Shown here: positions 1 through 8,933 of the stretch, one piece after another
How the letters are laid out: each line of letters opens with the position of its first letter
Position numbering within the stretch: position 1 is the stretch's first letter
NCBI GenBank assembly: GCA_003225055.1
Contig: QIAU01000188.1
Location: 26,316-90,315, forward strand
From: Acidobacteriota bacterium
GTDB taxonomy: Bacteria > Acidobacteriota > Terriglobia > Terriglobales > Acidobacteriaceae
Length of the DNA stretch: 64,000 nt
Direction: 5' to 3'
The notes under the pieces: model-generated
The model's database searches: none
Told to the model about the DNA's origin: nothing
What the model saw: the letters and a program-made list of their open reading frames with translations, nothing else
Made by a program: the position numbers and the translations under genes

Positions 1-199
1 TACCCGGTAGCAAACTTCTCGTTGCATTTTTATTCATGCTCCTCCACATCCGCTCGTGTCACAGATGGCCAGTCTGAATCGAGCGATCCGAGACGCTTTG
101 TTGGGAGTCGCGGAATTATCGACCGCTGCTGGCGAAGAACTCGCATCGAGCGGGACCGTCGGTGAAAACGGTTGAACTCAGTTTCTACCCCTTATTTTG

Positions 200-732
200 G
201 CGCAATAAACTCGACTGCAACAACCCAGAAACTACTGGCCGAAGGCAAGGCCATCAAACCCGGACTGCGACCCCTTCTTCGATGCCCAGGGCCGCTTACG
301 CGCCGACCAGTTGACCTCCGCTGAGCAGTTCGATGGCTACTCTTGTATCTTCTGCACCCGTCAGGTGCCGCCCCAACAAATGCTCCCCCTGTACTTCGAC
401 AAGGAACTGATCGAGAAAGCTTTTCGTAGTCTCAAAGGCTCAAAGGGATTACCCAGCTGCGTCCAGTGCGCCACTGGCTGGCCGAGCGGGTGCGCGCCCA
501 CGGCTTCCTCTGCTATCTCGCGTACTTACTCTTATCCTTGCTTCGCTATCACTTGCGCAACACGGAATTCACGGCAGAAAAGGCGTTGATCGAACTCAGC
601 ACTATGTACAAAGTTTATGAAAGTTTATCTGCGCGATTCTCAACATCGCTTCCACCTCTCGCGCACGGTGGCTCTAACCAAAAATCAAGAACTCATCCTG
701 AAGGCGATCGATAAGTCGCTTCTGAAAACCTA
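200..732 (+). pseudogene. IS1634-family (IS4-like) transposase, C-terminal remnant
   Basis: Decayed 3' part of a DDE transposase. Reading across three frames restores a continuous C-terminal domain: a KPGLRPFFDAQGRL-like stretch near 265-305, DGYSCIF and FDKELIEKAFRSLKG (frame of 311), HWLAERVRAHGFLCYLAY followed by a LLLSLLRY segment (frame of 466), then KVYLRDSQHRFHLSRTVALT up to a TAG ending at 732. The order (dGy..if, F-K-x-IEKAFRSLK, R-H-W..RV.AH.f.cyLAyLL, tmYkVyl.d) is typical of IS1634-type transposases. Shifts lie near 270, 445 and 625. The catalytic N-terminal half is absent and no terminal inverted repeat was found. Bases 1-200 may hold more of the same element but cannot be aligned by eye. 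Confidence 0.72.
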
Positions 733-767
733 GCGTAGTGTACATTTTTGCGGTGGAATTCAGGTAT

Positions 768-1229
768 TTACGCTCTTGCGGAATCGCAGTCGTCGCAGCG
801 TTCGTGCATCGTCACGCTCATACTGATTTGCGACCGCGCACAATTTCGTTGTGAGCGTAGTATAGGAGCAAGTCCGGTCACGGCCCGAACAGGGATCGCG
901 GCTGGCTTTTCCTGCACCGTGGTTGGCGCGAGGGCGTCCTGCTTTTCGTGCCAGAGTTCAGCAACTGCATCGACCAAAAGGAACACCCGGGTCGAGTTCA
1001 GTGCTGTTGGGTAGTCGAAGACACGACTATGCAGAATGCCATGTCGGTTTAGGTACTCAGTCCTTCCCAAATTCATATCCCTGTTCACATCTAACGTAAC
1101 GTTGGTTCGAACGTAATCGCCCTCATTGAGCGGAACGGCGAGCAGTGGCTGAACACAGTCATTCCGGTCGGATCGGGCCCCGGGGGCATTGATTCGTCGC
1201 CCGATGGAAGCGAACTTTGGACGGTGCAT
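768..1229 (-). other. Unrecognised open frame, possibly a gene remnant
   Basis: A 153-codon minus-strand frame lies between the transposase remnant and the TPR gene. The middle part (about residues 35-100) reads like a real beta-rich protein segment, for example DYVRTNVTLDVN and FDYPTALNSTRVFLLVDA, while both ends look random. No signal peptide, domain or ribosome-binding site was recognised. It could be a fragment of a secreted protein or a chance frame. The rest of 733-1288 shows nothing else. Confidence 0.22.
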
Positions 1230-1288
1230 TGGAAAGTTAGCGGTGTTTCGCAGCTGGCAGCCACGAAGACCAGGGTTATACTAACTTG

Positions 1289-2455
1289 ATGCGTCTCTCT
1301 GCGGTATGGGTGGGCGTCTTGCTGTCTGCCAGCTTGGCAGCTGGTCAGGAAACCGGCCCGGAAGAACTATTCAACCAGGCTCATCAGGCGCAACAGAGCG
1401 GGAAGGTCGAACTCGCGATTCAAAAATACAAGGAATTGATCCAGATCCATCCCGAGGTAGTGGCGGCGCACGCCAACTTGGGGGTTGTGCTTGTCTCGCT
1501 GGGACGCTACGACGAGGCGATTACGGAATACCACGTTGCCCTCACGGAAGCGCCTGGAAGCGCTCCGCTTGTTCTGGACTTGGCGTTAGCTTATTACAAG
1601 AAGGGCGACTTCGCGGCAGCAGCGTCGCACTTTGCCGCACTTCACAAAGAAAATCCCGCTGATCTGCGGGTCGGCACGCTGCTCGGCAAATGCGAGATCC
1701 AACTCGGCCTGATCGGCCAAGCCCTCGCGGTTCTCGAGCCGCTGGAAAAATCGAACGGCGACAATCTGGACCTGGAGTGGGCGCTGGGCACTGCGATGCT
1801 CCGTTCGGGGGAAAACTTGGAAGGAGTCAAGCGAATCCAGAAAGTAGCGGACCAGGCGCAGAACGCTGACGCATACCAACTGGCCGCCAATGTCTACCTG
1901 GGTCTCACGTTTTTCGATAACGCCCGGCGCGATGCGGAAGCGGTGCTGCGGCTCAATCCGAAGTCGCCGAAGGCGCATATTGTGCTTGGGATGATCGACG
2001 ATTTCGCCGGAAACGCAAACTCTGCCGCGAAAGAGTATGAAAAGGCACTCGAAATCGATCCCAATGACATGCAAGCGCGGATACGTCTGGCAAGTGCCCT
2101 CTATTCCCAGCGGAGGCTGGACGCGGCCCGGCAAGAAGCGACTCGTGTGCTTAACGCCGTCCCGGATGCATACGGCGCACTCTTCATCGTGGCGGAAGTA
2201 GAGCTGGCCGAGAGGAAATTGCAGGAGGCGCAGAAGGATTTCGAAAAAGTGACGCAGGAGAGCCCAGACTGGATCCAGCCTCACGTGCAATTGGCTGCCC
2301 TTTACTATCGACTAAAACGGCCAGCCGACGGGGACCGTGAAAGGGCAATCGTAGATCGGTTAAGAGACCAGGAGCAAAAGCGCCGCGAGCAGGCTCACGT
2401 CATTACTCCCCAGGTGGCTCCGCAATTCGTCAGCCCTGAGATTCCTCCACGGTGA
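1289..2455 (+). CDS. Secreted tetratricopeptide-repeat protein
   Basis: A 388-residue protein with a signal peptide (about residues 1-19, ending near LAAGQE) followed by roughly nine tandem TPR units from about residue 25 to 360. Clear repeat signatures include AHANLGVVLVSLGRYDEAI, AYYKKGDFAAAASHF and AKEYEKALEIDPNDM. The tail is charged and Pro-rich. TPR proteins act as protein-interaction scaffolds, and this one would sit in the periplasm or outer membrane. A TTG immediately precedes the chosen ATG and could serve as an alternative start. The gene converges with the CRTAC1-like gene, their 3' ends overlapping by 26 bp. In acidobacteria TPR and ASPIC/UnbV proteins are often neighbours, so a joint role is plausible but is inference. 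Confidence 0.9.
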   Translation: MRLSAVWVGVLLSASLAAGQETGPEELFNQAHQAQQSGKVELAIQKYKELIQIHPEVVAAHANLGVVLVSLGRYDEAITEYHVALTEAPGSAPLVLDLALAYYKKGDFAAAASHFAALHKENPADLRVGTLLGKCEIQLGLIGQALAVLEPLEKSNGDNLDLEWALGTAMLRSGENLEGVKRIQKVADQAQNADAYQLAANVYLGLTFFDNARRDAEAVLRLNPKSPKAHIVLGMIDDFAGNANSAAKEYEKALEIDPNDMQARIRLASALYSQRRLDAARQEATRVLNAVPDAYGALFIVAEVELAERKLQEAQKDFEKVTQESPDWIQPHVQLAALYYRLKRPADGDRERAIVDRLRDQEQKRREQAHVITPQVAPQFVSPEIPPR

Positions 2456-4157
2456 GCACGCGGTCTCCGTTAACGTTGCGAAGTGTTTGCACAATGCCGG
2501 AAGGCCATCGAATCTCGATCAAGTCCACATGCTTCTCCTCGCCCAGTCCGAAGTGCACGGGGCCGTGGCTTGACGAGGCGTATCCGACGCTAGTCGTCAT
2601 GTGATTATACTGAGTGCCCGACTTGGTGACGACCTTCACGACCGCGCCGATTCCGTCCCGGTTACTCTTCTTCCCCTTAAGGGCGACATCCAGCCAGTGC
2701 CTAGAGCCTTGGCTGCGGTTCATCCAGATCTCGGCGGGGGCGAGCAGCGCTGTTGTGACAACGTCAATTCTGCCGTCGCCGTCGAAATCGCCGAAGGCGC
2801 AGCCCCGATGCCGCGCGGGCGGGGCAGCGGTCAAGCCTGCCTCCTCCGTGAGCGCCTGCCATTTGCCCGTCGGACCGAGGTTGCGAAACACAGTATTGTA
2901 CTGCTCGATCGCCATGCCGGGTTTTGGCCGCGCCTCGACGTGGCCGCGCGAGACGAACAAATCCTTCCACCCATCGTTGTCGAAATCGAACAAGCCAGGC
3001 CCGAAGCCACCCATCGAGTGACTCAGCTCGCGCATGCCGCTTAGGCCCGTGATCTCATCAAAAGTCTTCCCCGCTTGATTGCGCCAAATGGGAAATGTTT
3101 GGTGGTCGAGGGCCACGGTCACGATATCGGGGTAACCATCATTATTCACATCCCGAAAATCGACACCCATTCCGGAAACAAAGCTGCCGTCCTCGACCAG
3201 GCCAACCCCCTTCTCCAGAGCAACCTCCTCGAATTTGCTGCCCGTATTGTGGAATAAGTAGTTGTAATAAACGTCGTTGGTGATGAATAGATCCTGGCGG
3301 CCGTCCAGATCATAATCCGCCACGCCTATGCCCATGCCTTTGCCCAGGTGTTGGCGAATGCCACACGCCTCCGACACATCTTCGAATGTGCCGTCGCCCT
3401 TGTTTAGGTACAGCTGGCTGGGGGAAGCCTTGTAGAAGTTCGGGGTACAGTAATCGTAGCGATTTTCAAATCCGCAGAGGTGCTCGTTGGCGTAGTTCCA
3501 CTGAAGATAATTAAGCACGAATAAGTCGAGCAGGCCATCATTATTTATGTCCACCCAGGCGGCGGCCACAGACCACAGAGGGCCGTATTCGGGATCGTTC
3601 CACCCGTCCAGCCCCGCCTTCTTAGTAACGTCGGTAAAGGTTCCATCCCCATTGTTGTGGTAAAGAGTGCGTCCATGCACTCCCGCCACAAAGAGGTCGA
3701 GATAGCCATCGTTGTCATAGTCGCCGACGGCCACACCGTTGTCGTACCCCGTACCCGCCAGACCCGCTTGCTTGGTCACATCTGTGAAGTTCCCGTTTCC
3801 GTCATTACGGAATAACCGATTGGAGTATTTCGGCGAGTCCTTCCTCAGCGTGGCGATGTTGGCGCCGTTGGTAAAAAAAATGTCCGGACGGCCGTCTTTG
3901 TTGTAGTCGAAAACGGCAACCCCCCCGAGCATTGCTGCGGGGGCATGGGGAGTCTCCAGGCTCTCGTCAGTTTCGACACGAAAATCGACGGATTGCAGTT
4001 CGAATTTGATCCGGGGCGACTGTGGCGCGGCAGATTTAGGCATGCTGGCCCAAGGCCAAGTCAGCGGCAGGAGGGCACCACCTAGGGTTGCCAAGGCTTC
4101 ACGCCGCGTCAGCACACCTGAGAGTGGGGAAAGAGGTCGGGAGAAGCGAGAGGGCAT
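2430..4157 (-). CDS. CRTAC1-like FG-GAP/VCBS repeat protein with ASPIC/UnbV domain
   Basis: A 575-residue exported protein. The N terminus carries a Tat-type signal (TRREALATLGGALLPL, twin Arg at about residues 18-19). The body (about 50-470) is an FG-GAP/VCBS beta-propeller with at least seven calcium-loop motifs such as DYNKDGRPD, DYDNDGYLD, DINNDGLLD, DYDLDGRQD, DVNNDGYPD, DFDNDGWKD and DFDGDGRID. The C terminus (about 480-570) matches ASPIC/UnbV (HFGLGEEKHVDLIEIRWPSG). The family is associated with extracellular or surface binding; no enzymatic activity is established. It converges with the TPR gene and lies 87 bp downstream of receptor 1 on the same strand, so receptor and CRTAC1 protein may be co-transcribed. 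Confidence 0.93.
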   Translation of the reverse strand: MPSRFSRPLSPLSGVLTRREALATLGGALLPLTWPWASMPKSAAPQSPRIKFELQSVDFRVETDESLETPHAPAAMLGGVAVFDYNKDGRPDIFFTNGANIATLRKDSPKYSNRLFRNDGNGNFTDVTKQAGLAGTGYDNGVAVGDYDNDGYLDLFVAGVHGRTLYHNNGDGTFTDVTKKAGLDGWNDPEYGPLWSVAAAWVDINNDGLLDLFVLNYLQWNYANEHLCGFENRYDYCTPNFYKASPSQLYLNKGDGTFEDVSEACGIRQHLGKGMGIGVADYDLDGRQDLFITNDVYYNYLFHNTGSKFEEVALEKGVGLVEDGSFVSGMGVDFRDVNNDGYPDIVTVALDHQTFPIWRNQAGKTFDEITGLSGMRELSHSMGGFGPGLFDFDNDGWKDLFVSRGHVEARPKPGMAIEQYNTVFRNLGPTGKWQALTEEAGLTAAPPARHRGCAFGDFDGDGRIDVVTTALLAPAEIWMNRSQGSRHWLDVALKGKKSNRDGIGAVVKVVTKSGTQYNHMTTSVGYASSSHGPVHFGLGEEKHVDLIEIRWPSGIVQTLRNVNGDRVLTVEESQG

Positions 4158-4244
4158 CAGGCTGGTTTCCTATCGACACCATACGACGAAACCGGGGATG
4201 GCGAAAGCCATCCCCAGGCTTCATGGTTGGCTGTTGACGCCAAC

Positions 4245-7200
4245 TCAGAAAGTGTACTTAAGAGCGAACTCCAAGCTACGGTTGCCAACGGTGTACTTGG
4301 GCTTTCCCGTTGTGTCCTTGTTGGTGTTGCGAAATTGCGACGGATCTGTACAGGTAGCACCCGTCGGACAGCCGAAGCTAAGGTTGACGTCGTTCCCCAG
4401 GCCGAATTGCTTGTTCGGGTGGTTCGGGAGGTTGAACGCCGTGAAGCGGAACTGTATCGCCTGGCGCTCTGTAATTTTGAAGTTCTTGTAGATGCCCAAG
4501 TCCGTGTCGAAGAACGCGGGAGCCGTGATGGTGGGCCAAATGAGCGGACCATTCACGCCCCTGATCGTGGGCTCCGCGAAGCAATTGGGGTTGAAATACT
4601 GACCTGAAGCCAAGTGCCCGCTCGGATCACAGATAAGGTAAGGCTGAAGGGTTATGCCGTCCGTCCCCAGAATCGACCGATTACTCTGTCCCCCAAAGCT
4701 GGGATTAAGCCCCGTACCAGTCAAAGGCTGAAGCGGCGGGCCGGTTTGATATTGAAGCACGCCAGAAAGCTGCCATCCATTTACCACCCCGCCTACGAAG
4801 TGATTCTGACGGATGGGGCTAGGCAAATTGATCACATAGTCGGCGTTGAATATGTGGAAGCGGTTGAAGGCAAGGGTGCCGTAGTTGTTCCTCAGGTTAA
4901 AGGCGTCGAGCGCGGCACCCGAGCCTTGCCCGTTGTCATTGTTGCCGTCGCGAATTCCTAGAACGTGGCTCCAGGTGTAATTCAGGGTGAATACAGCAGG
5001 ACCGGTCTGCTTGATCCATTCCAGGACCATGCCGTTGTAGTTGGAGTAGCTGCCGTGCCGGAACAGATAAACATCCTTATAGTTGTAAGGCCTGTAGTCC
5101 GGGAGCGCACTGGTCGGCGGAGCAGCGGCAACGCAGTTGGGACTTGACGTTCCCAAGCAATAGTAGGTGATGCCAGTCACCGGGTCGGGTTTGAATAGGG
5201 CCCCCGGGGGAATGTAGTTGATCTCGTTAATTTTTATGCCGCCACCGCCGTTCGCGCTCAGCAGCAAGTCGCGGCTGCGGTTGCCCTTATAGGAGACCTG
5301 GAAGATCGATTTCCAGGGGGCACGCTGGCTGACCATGACGTTCCAACTCTGCGTGTGAGGGACCTTGTTGTCATTGGGCAGCATCCCGCCATAGCTCTGG
5401 GTGTTCCTGGCGCCCGCCGTCGCGGGTCCGCACGTGGCCAGAGTAGCAAGCCCAGTGAATGTGCAATTGCTGCTGAAGCTCTTCAACCCCAGCGGAGCAT
5501 CGAGCATGCCATTCTCGGTCACGTCGTTGTAAGCCACATTGAAACGGTAGACGCCGAAACCGCCGCGCAACACGGTTGTACCATTTCCAAACAGATCATA
5601 GGCAACACCGACGTGTGGATCAGGATAGAAGTTGTGGCTGGCCCAGCCCGAGAGGGGGTACTTGCTAGCTATACCACGCCAGACGAAACCCGCCAGGGGC
5701 ACGGTGCTGCTGGCGCTGTAGGGTTGAACTGGGTTGTTGGGGTCCCACACCATGATCCCCTGGTTTTCGTTCGCTGGGAACCACTGACCCTCGCGATTGA
5801 AACGGACTCCGAAACTCAATGTCAATCTCCGCATCGCTTGCCAGCGGTCCTGAGCGAAGAAGGAGTATTCATTGTAGCGGACATTGTCGGTGAAGTTTTG
5901 ACTCGCCATGCTGAAGCCTTGCGCGTGGCCCATCAGCATGTCGGCATAAATGTTATTGCTTGAGCTCGTTGCCCAGGGGTCGAAATCCCACTGTCCGACA
6001 GTTCCGCCTCCGCAGCAAGCGCCTTCAGTTTGCACGTTGGCGTAACGAGCCCAAAAGAAACCGAATTTCATCGTGTGGGCGCCTTTGACCAATGTGAAAT
6101 TATCGCTGAAGTCAGGCGTGTAGCTGTCTTTTCCGGCGGCGTTGCCATACCACTTCGGATTGGTCCCGAATGAAGAAGCATTGAATCCAGCCGATTGCGT
6201 CTTGCTTGCACTGTTGCCCCCGCTACCGGGATTGCAGCACCAGCTGACGATATCCGGAATCTGGGGGACCGGCTGCTGGTAAGGCGTGGTGACGTTGTAA
6301 CCGTAGGTTGCCGGGTTCGACGCATTCGGGTTCTTCAACTCAACCGGGTTAATGAAATAGGCGTAGCCGAAACTCGCCTCGTTGACCATCGTTGGACTAA
6401 AGGCGTTGGTAACACCAACGCTCCAGGAGCGGCTAACCTGGTTGGCGGGAGTTTGCGAAGGGTAAGGCACTGAGGCGGGCTGCCACCACCAAAGCCCGAT
6501 ATTATTAATGTCCTTCTCCGTCTGGCGCGTGAAAGTCGCAAACACTTTCGTGTTTTGTGTGAGGTTGACGTCGCCACGGAGATTCATCTCGTTGCCGTTT
6601 ACGGGCGTGTGATCAAGGAATTGCGCGTTAAACCCACCAGATGTCCCCGGATTGATTTGTTGCAGGCCCGGCGCGTTGGCCAGCAGCTTCATGAGCGCAA
6701 TACCGTTCGGATCGAACAGACTGGGATCAACGGTCGCACCAGAAACGGGCGGGGAGGTGCAGCCAGAGTTATGGTTGGAGGAAATGCAGTTGTCACTGCT
6801 AAGGTACGCCGAGCCATTGTAGGCGACGCCGTTCTGGTCGTACAGAGTAACCGTACCAGCCTGGACGGCACCCTGACAAAATTGGCTGTAGTTCCAGAAT
6901 CCACTGTTGTCAGCGCAGGGTACCGCCCCTGATCCGTAAAACTTCTTGTAGGGCGCAAGGGATGCGGCCGTGAAGTTACCCGACATCATTCCTGGTGTGG
7001 GGACGAAATATTGGTGAAGCGTGCCCGCCGGCAACTGGTTCAGGTGCTCAAAGCCGACGAAGAAGAAAGCCTTGTCACGCTTCTTGTTGAAATCCGTGCC
7101 CGGGATGATGACCGGGCCGCCCAGGTTACCACCTTCGTACCAATAGTGTTGAAGGGGTTTCCTGATGATTGGATTCTGGGCGTTGAAGAAGGAATTGTTC

Positions 7201-8114
7201 GCGTCAAGGCTGCTGTTGCGGGCGTAACCATACAGCGACCCGTGGAAGGTCTGCGAGCCACGCTTGCCGACCGCGCTAAACGTGACCGGTCCATGGGCAT
7301 ATTCCGCGTCAAAAGCCGAGTCCTGGATCGTGATTTCCTGAGTCATGTCCTGATTGATATTGGCGATTTGCGTGCCCTGGTTCCCAGCATCGGTGATCAC
7401 CGAGCCGTTACTAATCAGCTGCATGGAACCGTTCGGCTGGGTGCCGTTGGCCGAGAATGCCCCGATCGGACCATTGTTGATTTGCGTTAGAGCGCTGTTC
7501 CACTCAGTATTGTTGAGACCGCTGTTGATGGCCATACCGGGCATCAATCGGATCAACTCTGCCGCATCGCGACCCTGGATCGCAGTTTGACTCACCATCG
7601 TATTGTTCAGCGTCGTACTGCTGGCGCCGGTGTCAACCGGCACCGTCTGCGTAGTGGCTTCGACAGTGATCTCCTGCGAGGCCGCGCCCGGTTTCAAAGT
7701 TATGTCCGAAATCGCGCGGCTCTCATTTTGATGGAGCACGATACCTTTCGCCTGCCACGTAGAGAAGCCTCTGGCAGTCACCGTTAAGTCATAGGTGCTT
7801 GGAAAAATCGCCGTGTAGCTAAAGCGGCCTCCGCCATTTGCCGTGGCCACGTGTCTGTTGCCGGTGGCCTCGTCGATAAGAACTACTTGCGCACCGGGAA
7901 TGACGGCCCCGCTCGAGTCCACGACTGTACCGCTCAAGGACCCAGTGACTGTTTGTGCAATCGCCGGCCCTTGTCCCATCAAAAGGGCCATGGCCATGAT
8001 GCTCAATAAGGCGATGAGCCTTTTCTTCCCCCCTGCCGATACGTATCGACTGCTGCTTCTCGCCGTCAGCGAATCAATGACTCCGCCAGCTCTCAAAACG
8101 ACTTCATCAGCCAT
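4245..8114 (-). CDS. TonB-dependent receptor, Oar-like (receptor 1)
   Basis: A 1289-residue outer-membrane protein. A long N terminus with a hydrophobic stretch (about 33-52, ending GPAIAQ) precedes a carboxypeptidase-regulatory-like Ig fold (about 55-140: GSLSGTVVDSSGAVIPGA and GGRFSYTAIFPSTYDLTV). A plug domain follows (about 155-290, with GPVTFSAVGKRGSQTFHGSLY and NSSLDANN), then a beta-barrel ending in the outer-membrane signature LKYTF. Acidobacteria encode many such receptors without SusD; they probably take up large or scarce substrates using TonB energy. The substrate cannot be deduced. The start may be further in: an ATG just before LLMGQG would leave a short signal, but the listed one gives a complete leader. 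The CRTAC1 gene lies downstream on the same strand. Confidence 0.93.
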   Translation of the reverse strand: MADEVVLRAGGVIDSLTARSSSRYVSAGGKKRLIALLSIMAMALLMGQGPAIAQTVTGSLSGTVVDSSGAVIPGAQVVLIDEATGNRHVATANGGGRFSYTAIFPSTYDLTVTARGFSTWQAKGIVLHQNESRAISDITLKPGAASQEITVEATTQTVPVDTGASSTTLNNTMVSQTAIQGRDAAELIRLMPGMAINSGLNNTEWNSALTQINNGPIGAFSANGTQPNGSMQLISNGSVITDAGNQGTQIANINQDMTQEITIQDSAFDAEYAHGPVTFSAVGKRGSQTFHGSLYGYARNSSLDANNSFFNAQNPIIRKPLQHYWYEGGNLGGPVIIPGTDFNKKRDKAFFFVGFEHLNQLPAGTLHQYFVPTPGMMSGNFTAASLAPYKKFYGSGAVPCADNSGFWNYSQFCQGAVQAGTVTLYDQNGVAYNGSAYLSSDNCISSNHNSGCTSPPVSGATVDPSLFDPNGIALMKLLANAPGLQQINPGTSGGFNAQFLDHTPVNGNEMNLRGDVNLTQNTKVFATFTRQTEKDINNIGLWWWQPASVPYPSQTPANQVSRSWSVGVTNAFSPTMVNEASFGYAYFINPVELKNPNASNPATYGYNVTTPYQQPVPQIPDIVSWCCNPGSGGNSASKTQSAGFNASSFGTNPKWYGNAAGKDSYTPDFSDNFTLVKGAHTMKFGFFWARYANVQTEGACCGGGTVGQWDFDPWATSSSNNIYADMLMGHAQGFSMASQNFTDNVRYNEYSFFAQDRWQAMRRLTLSFGVRFNREGQWFPANENQGIMVWDPNNPVQPYSASSTVPLAGFVWRGIASKYPLSGWASHNFYPDPHVGVAYDLFGNGTTVLRGGFGVYRFNVAYNDVTENGMLDAPLGLKSFSSNCTFTGLATLATCGPATAGARNTQSYGGMLPNDNKVPHTQSWNVMVSQRAPWKSIFQVSYKGNRSRDLLLSANGGGGIKINEINYIPPGALFKPDPVTGITYYCLGTSSPNCVAAAPPTSALPDYRPYNYKDVYLFRHGSYSNYNGMVLEWIKQTGPAVFTLNYTWSHVLGIRDGNNDNGQGSGAALDAFNLRNNYGTLAFNRFHIFNADYVINLPSPIRQNHFVGGVVNGWQLSGVLQYQTGPPLQPLTGTGLNPSFGGQSNRSILGTDGITLQPYLICDPSGHLASGQYFNPNCFAEPTIRGVNGPLIWPTITAPAFFDTDLGIYKNFKITERQAIQFRFTAFNLPNHPNKQFGLGNDVNLSFGCPTGATCTDPSQFRNTNKDTTGKPKYTVGNRSLEFALKYTF

Positions 8115-8933
8115 AACGCCTCCAGCGCTAAAAGTCTTGACTCTTTCCTAGCCACTGCGCTCCGGCTACGCCGCCAGACAAGCGGCCAGCTTGAGCAATT
8201 CATAACGACCGAGAGGGGCACACGCCTATGCCGCCTCCTTCGTGATGACTGCTATGCTCAACCGACACGTTTCGACACGTTTTGCGGAATGTCACGCCTT
8301 GGAAGACGTGCCCAGATCGTTCCCCAAGCGAATGGACACACCCCGTGAGGTCCAGATTTATCGGTTTCGAGGACCCAGGACGGCGAGTATTAGGGGACAG
8401 AACATAACAATTGTCAAGACAAAAACACACAGAAGAACGATATTTTTGGGTCTTTTTCCAGATTTTGGGAACGTTTACACAAAATGGGAGGAAAATCCCC
8501 GGAATTGGAAGACCTCTCAGGCCCGAGAACGCCGACCCCGATCAACTGATGAGGAGTGCTGTCGACGCCGGCAACGGAGGGATTTACAGGCCGCCATAAA
8601 GGACCATCGAAAGGCTCTTTGCGGTTCCGCAAACACGATCGAAGCCAAGGTGAACCCGCGTGCCGCACTGGTCTTCGGTCCCGGGAGGAAAACGGTGCCC
8701 CTGGAGCACTCAACCCGGCGAGTTAGGAGTCGCCTGCCCGGCAGAAAGCCTGGTTGTTCTGCTACAATCGCGCGCGGTAAGGCTGCCTGCACGACTGCCG
8801 GTGCAAGCGCAACCGTACCTTCGCCCCGCACCGCGAAACCTTGTGATTGGCAGCTTGAAACGAAGGCCCAAAAAACGGGCGCCCTTGACAGCCCCCTCAA
8901 CCCAAAGGGAGAAGTGTGCTTCATTTTTCGCTT
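8115..8933 (+). other. Long intergenic region, no convincing gene
   Basis: About 820 bp between the divergent receptor 1 gene and the permease remnant. One plus-strand frame (8242-8955) is open, but its translation is Arg-rich and featureless. A perfect tandem duplication of the 10-mer CGACACGTTT lies at 8263-8282, about 150 bp upstream of the receptor start, and could be an operator. An AT-rich stretch occurs around 8400-8470. No promoter pair or terminator could be assigned with confidence. Confidence 0.5.

Noticed and set aside
1586..2290. A 234-codon minus-strand frame
   Set aside because: Mirror of the TPR gene; the repeats on the plus strand are clear.
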